A stretch of 7,545 nucleotides of DNA from Bacteroidota bacterium (lineage in GTDB: Bacteria; Bacteroidota; Bacteroidia; Chitinophagales; Chitinophagaceae). Positions 6,150 to 7,545 of this stretch are shown one piece after another; the stretch's first letter is position 1; every line of letters starts with the position of its first letter. Under the pieces are notes generated by a model. That model did not search any database. It saw only the letters and a program-made list of their open reading frames with translations, and was not told where the DNA came from. The stretch covers positions 1 through 7,545 of the forward strand of contig JAEZAY010000295.1 of NCBI GenBank assembly GCA_023427575.1, written 5' to 3'. A program made the translations under genes and the position numbers.

Positions 6150-6611
6150 TCAACTTCCGAAGATGATATCATCGGGTAATTCATTCTTATCGGTAGTTCG
6201 GTCGTAAGGAAAATGTTTGTGCAGGGCTTCGCCGATGTCCGAGATCACTTCTATAAAAGCCTTTGTATAGTGATTTTCACGGAAATGCCGGCCCATCGCT
6301 TCTACTTCTCTATTCCAGAACTCCTGGCCAACGCGCTGATGAATTCCTTCATCGGCAAAAATGGCATACTGGTGATCCTGAAGTGCTATATATAGTAAAA
6401 CCGCATTCCGGTCTTTGGTATGGTCCATTTTATAATTCCAGAAAATTTCAGCGGCTCTGTCAAGCGGATTCACATATTTGCAACGGCTTTCAATATAAAC
6501 CCTGATCTCGCCACTGGTTCGTTGCTCATTGGCCCGGATCGCTTCAATTATCTGCTCGCGTTCCATTGCCGAAAAAAATTCTTTTCTGCTTAACGAAGGG
6601 ATTAATCTCAT
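6150..6611 (-). CDS. Short TPM-domain protein
   Basis: This 153-residue protein consists almost entirely of one TPM-type domain (about 16-135). Landmarks are IIEAIRANEQRTSGEIRVYIESRC (21-44), RNAVLLYIALQDHQYAIFADEGIHQRVG (68-95) and HFRENHYTKAFIEVISDIGEALHKHFP (109-135), then a short acidic tail ELPDDIIFG. Unlike its neighbour it has no signal peptide, membrane segment or Gly-rich tail, so it is probably cytoplasmic. The ATG at 6609-6611 lies 9 nt after the lemA stop. An internal ATG at codon 16 (MEREQ) sits right at the domain edge and is a possible alternative start. Its gene end is separated by 11 nt from, or overlaps by 4 nt with, the next TPM gene depending on that gene's start. Its biochemical function is unknown. 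Confidence 0.85.
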   Translation of the reverse strand: MRLIPSLSRKEFFSAMEREQIIEAIRANEQRTSGEIRVYIESRCKYVNPLDRAAEIFWNYKMDHTKDRNAVLLYIALQDHQYAIFADEGIHQRVGQEFWNREVEAMGRHFRENHYTKAFIEVISDIGEALHKHFPYDRTTDKNELPDDIIFGS

Positions 6612-6620
6612 TTCCTACAT

Positions 6621-7211
6621 TTAAAACTGAACATTCGGCGCTCTTTCCGCTCCTGCATCAGCCTGGAATGGCTGCTTCTGATGAAATCCAAACATGCCGG
6701 CAAAAATATTGTTGGGAAATTTCCTTACGGTGCTATTATACTGCTGTACAGAGGTATTAAAATCATTGCGCGAAACCTTGATCCGGTTTTCGGTACCTTC
6801 CAGTTGTTTCTGAAGGTCGAGAAAGTTCTGATTTGCTTTTAGTTCAGGGTACCGCTCAACCGATACCAGTAAGCGACTTAATGCTCCGCTCAGCTCGCCC
6901 TGGGCCTGTTGGAAACGCTCAATGTTTTCAGGAGTCAGATCACCGGGATTAATATTCACCGATGTGGCTTTTGATCGCGCTTCAATAACCTGGGTAAGGG
7001 TTTCCTGTTCAAAATTCGCGGCGCCCTTAACGGTGCTAACCAGATTGGGAATCAGATCGGAACGACGTTGATAGTCACTTTGAACATTCGCCCATTTATT
7101 TTTTACATTCTCGTCGAGGTTTACCATGTTGTTATATCCGCTGCAGCCGCAGCCACCAAAGAGCAGGATAACAGCAACTATAATAATAAGGACAATTGTA
7201 CCTGTTTTCAT
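6621..7211 (-). CDS. lemA: LemA family membrane-anchored protein
   Basis: This 196-residue protein has a short N-terminal membrane anchor (about 5-22, IVLIIIVAVILLFGGCGC). A predominantly alpha-helical, coiled-coil-prone LemA domain follows, probably on the outer face of the membrane. Family landmarks are NLDENVKNKWANVQSDYQRR (31-50), DLIPNLVSTVKG (52-63), RYPELKANQNFLDLQKQLEG (120-139), TENRIKVSRNDFNTSVQQYN (140-159) and FPNNIFAGMFGF (165-176). Length is normal for the family. Cysteines 21 and 23 after the hydrophobic stretch could suggest a lipoprotein, but the sequence before them (FGGC) is only a loose lipobox, so a plain transmembrane anchor is as likely. The ATG follows an A-rich stretch (aaaagaaaaaac), as is usual where Shine-Dalgarno sites are absent. 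It is the first gene of a tight operon with two TPM genes; no clear -7 box was found upstream. Confidence 0.93.
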   Translation of the reverse strand: MKTGTIVLIIIVAVILLFGGCGCSGYNNMVNLDENVKNKWANVQSDYQRRSDLIPNLVSTVKGAANFEQETLTQVIEARSKATSVNINPGDLTPENIERFQQAQGELSGALSRLLVSVERYPELKANQNFLDLQKQLEGTENRIKVSRNDFNTSVQQYNSTVRKFPNNIFAGMFGFHQKQPFQADAGAERAPNVQF

Positions 7212-7403
7212 GTTTTTTCTTTTAATATAACTAATTAATCCGAAATAAAGGCGTTAAAACTGCCGGGTTATTTAGTGAATGGATTGGTTTGCGTAAAAAA
7301 ATATTTTTAAAATCTGCGATCATTGGTGTCCGGTTAATATTTTTCAATTTGCCTGAAACCTGTATCAGCAGTAGGTTACGAGCAGTCATTGTAAATGACC
7401 CCT

Positions 7404-7430
7404 TCCACTTTTTTTTAAAAAAAAAGTGGA
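7404..7430. repeat. Long A/T-rich perfect palindrome
   Basis: TCCAC followed by eight T's faces nine A's followed by GTGGA, giving 13 pairable positions with almost no loop. It could form a cruciform or RNA hairpin. Neither strand has a T-tract directly after it, so alone it is not a standard terminator. Confidence 0.7.
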
Positions 7431-7448
7431 GCAAAAAAATCGGGCTCC
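7417..7448 (-). terminator. Possible leftward intrinsic terminator
   Basis: On the minus strand GGAGC and GCTCC form a 5-bp stem with an 11-base loop, and AC plus nine T's follow. It could end a transcript entering from the right edge before the lemA operon. The stem is short, and it overlaps the palindrome at 7404-7430, with which it would compete. Confidence 0.35.
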
Positions 7449-7545
7449 GGAATAAATCCTAAAAATTGAAACTTCCGGCTAAATAAAAACAAGTCACAGC
7501 GAATCAATATAACCCAGCGCCAGTAGGACTTACGAACTAAAGATC

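Larger units (their letters stand above)
7212..7545. other. AT-rich non-coding stretch upstream of lemA
   Basis: These 334 bases contain no gene I can support. They must hold the lemA operon promoter, but I find no good TAnnTTTG on the minus strand; the nearest is TATTTCG around 7242-7248, which lacks a -33 partner. A palindrome and an overlapping hairpin at 7404-7448 are listed separately. Bases 7450-7545 show nothing recognisable. Confidence 0.6.

Noticed and set aside
7231..7434. 67-codon minus-strand frame upstream of lemA
   Set aside because: It begins at a TTG inside the hairpin region, its first residues come from the A/T palindrome, and it has no domain, signal peptide or coding-like composition.
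7386..7543. Minus-strand frame open from the right edge to a TGA at 7386-7388, which might be the 3' end of a gene
   Set aside because: About 52 codons are open, but they are rich in Phe and Leu from T-runs, cross both the A/T palindrome and the possible terminator, and show no recognisable motif. A real gene end cannot be ruled out without sequence to the right.
7450..7545. Possible tRNA or small RNA gene at the right edge
   Set aside because: No T-arm GGTTCGAATCC-like stretch, cloverleaf pairing or terminal CCA was found on either strand.

Overview
The window looks like a chromosomal segment of a Bacteroidota bacterium, possibly near the Chitinophagaceae. Four things point this way: promoter -7 boxes of the TAnnTTTG type with a TTG-like box about 20 bp upstream, A-rich stretches instead of Shine-Dalgarno sites before start codons, a DUF4476 lipoprotein-like/secreted protein, and a LemA-TPM-TPM gene trio. 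Family-level placement is inference. All calls come from reading the sequence; no database search was run.

Layout. Bases 1-535 hold no gene. On the minus strand they form an array of four promoter modules firing leftward, out of the window. Each has a -7 box, a -33-like box 19-20 bp upstream, and a boxA-like GTTCTTTGA element downstream. This is the expected 5' leader of a ribosomal RNA operon whose 16S gene would lie just left of base 1 (inferred; no rRNA is in the window). Next, also leftward, come a secreted DUF4476 protein gene (1331-2617) and truA (536-1315), 15 nt apart and probably one transcript that runs toward the rRNA promoters. A compact divergent promoter region (2618-2726) separates them from a monocistronic M1-family zinc aminopeptidase gene (2727-5228, plus strand), which ends at a strong bidirectional terminator (5242-5271). 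From the other side the same terminator serves a leftward three-gene operon: lemA (6621-7211), a short TPM-domain gene (6150-6611) and a longer TPM-domain gene with signal peptide, membrane segment and glycine-rich tail (5317-6138). The last 334 bases (7212-7545) are AT-rich and contain a long perfect A/T palindrome overlapping a second hairpin, but no convincing gene.

How the parts fit. truA modifies tRNA and lies directly upstream of what appears to be an rRNA operon. The aminopeptidase and the DUF4476 protein are both exported and are divergently transcribed. The LemA/TPM trio is a recurring envelope-associated module of unclear biochemical function. There is no mobile element, CRISPR array, phage gene or defence system. 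The most notable non-coding signal is the fourfold rRNA promoter/boxA array.
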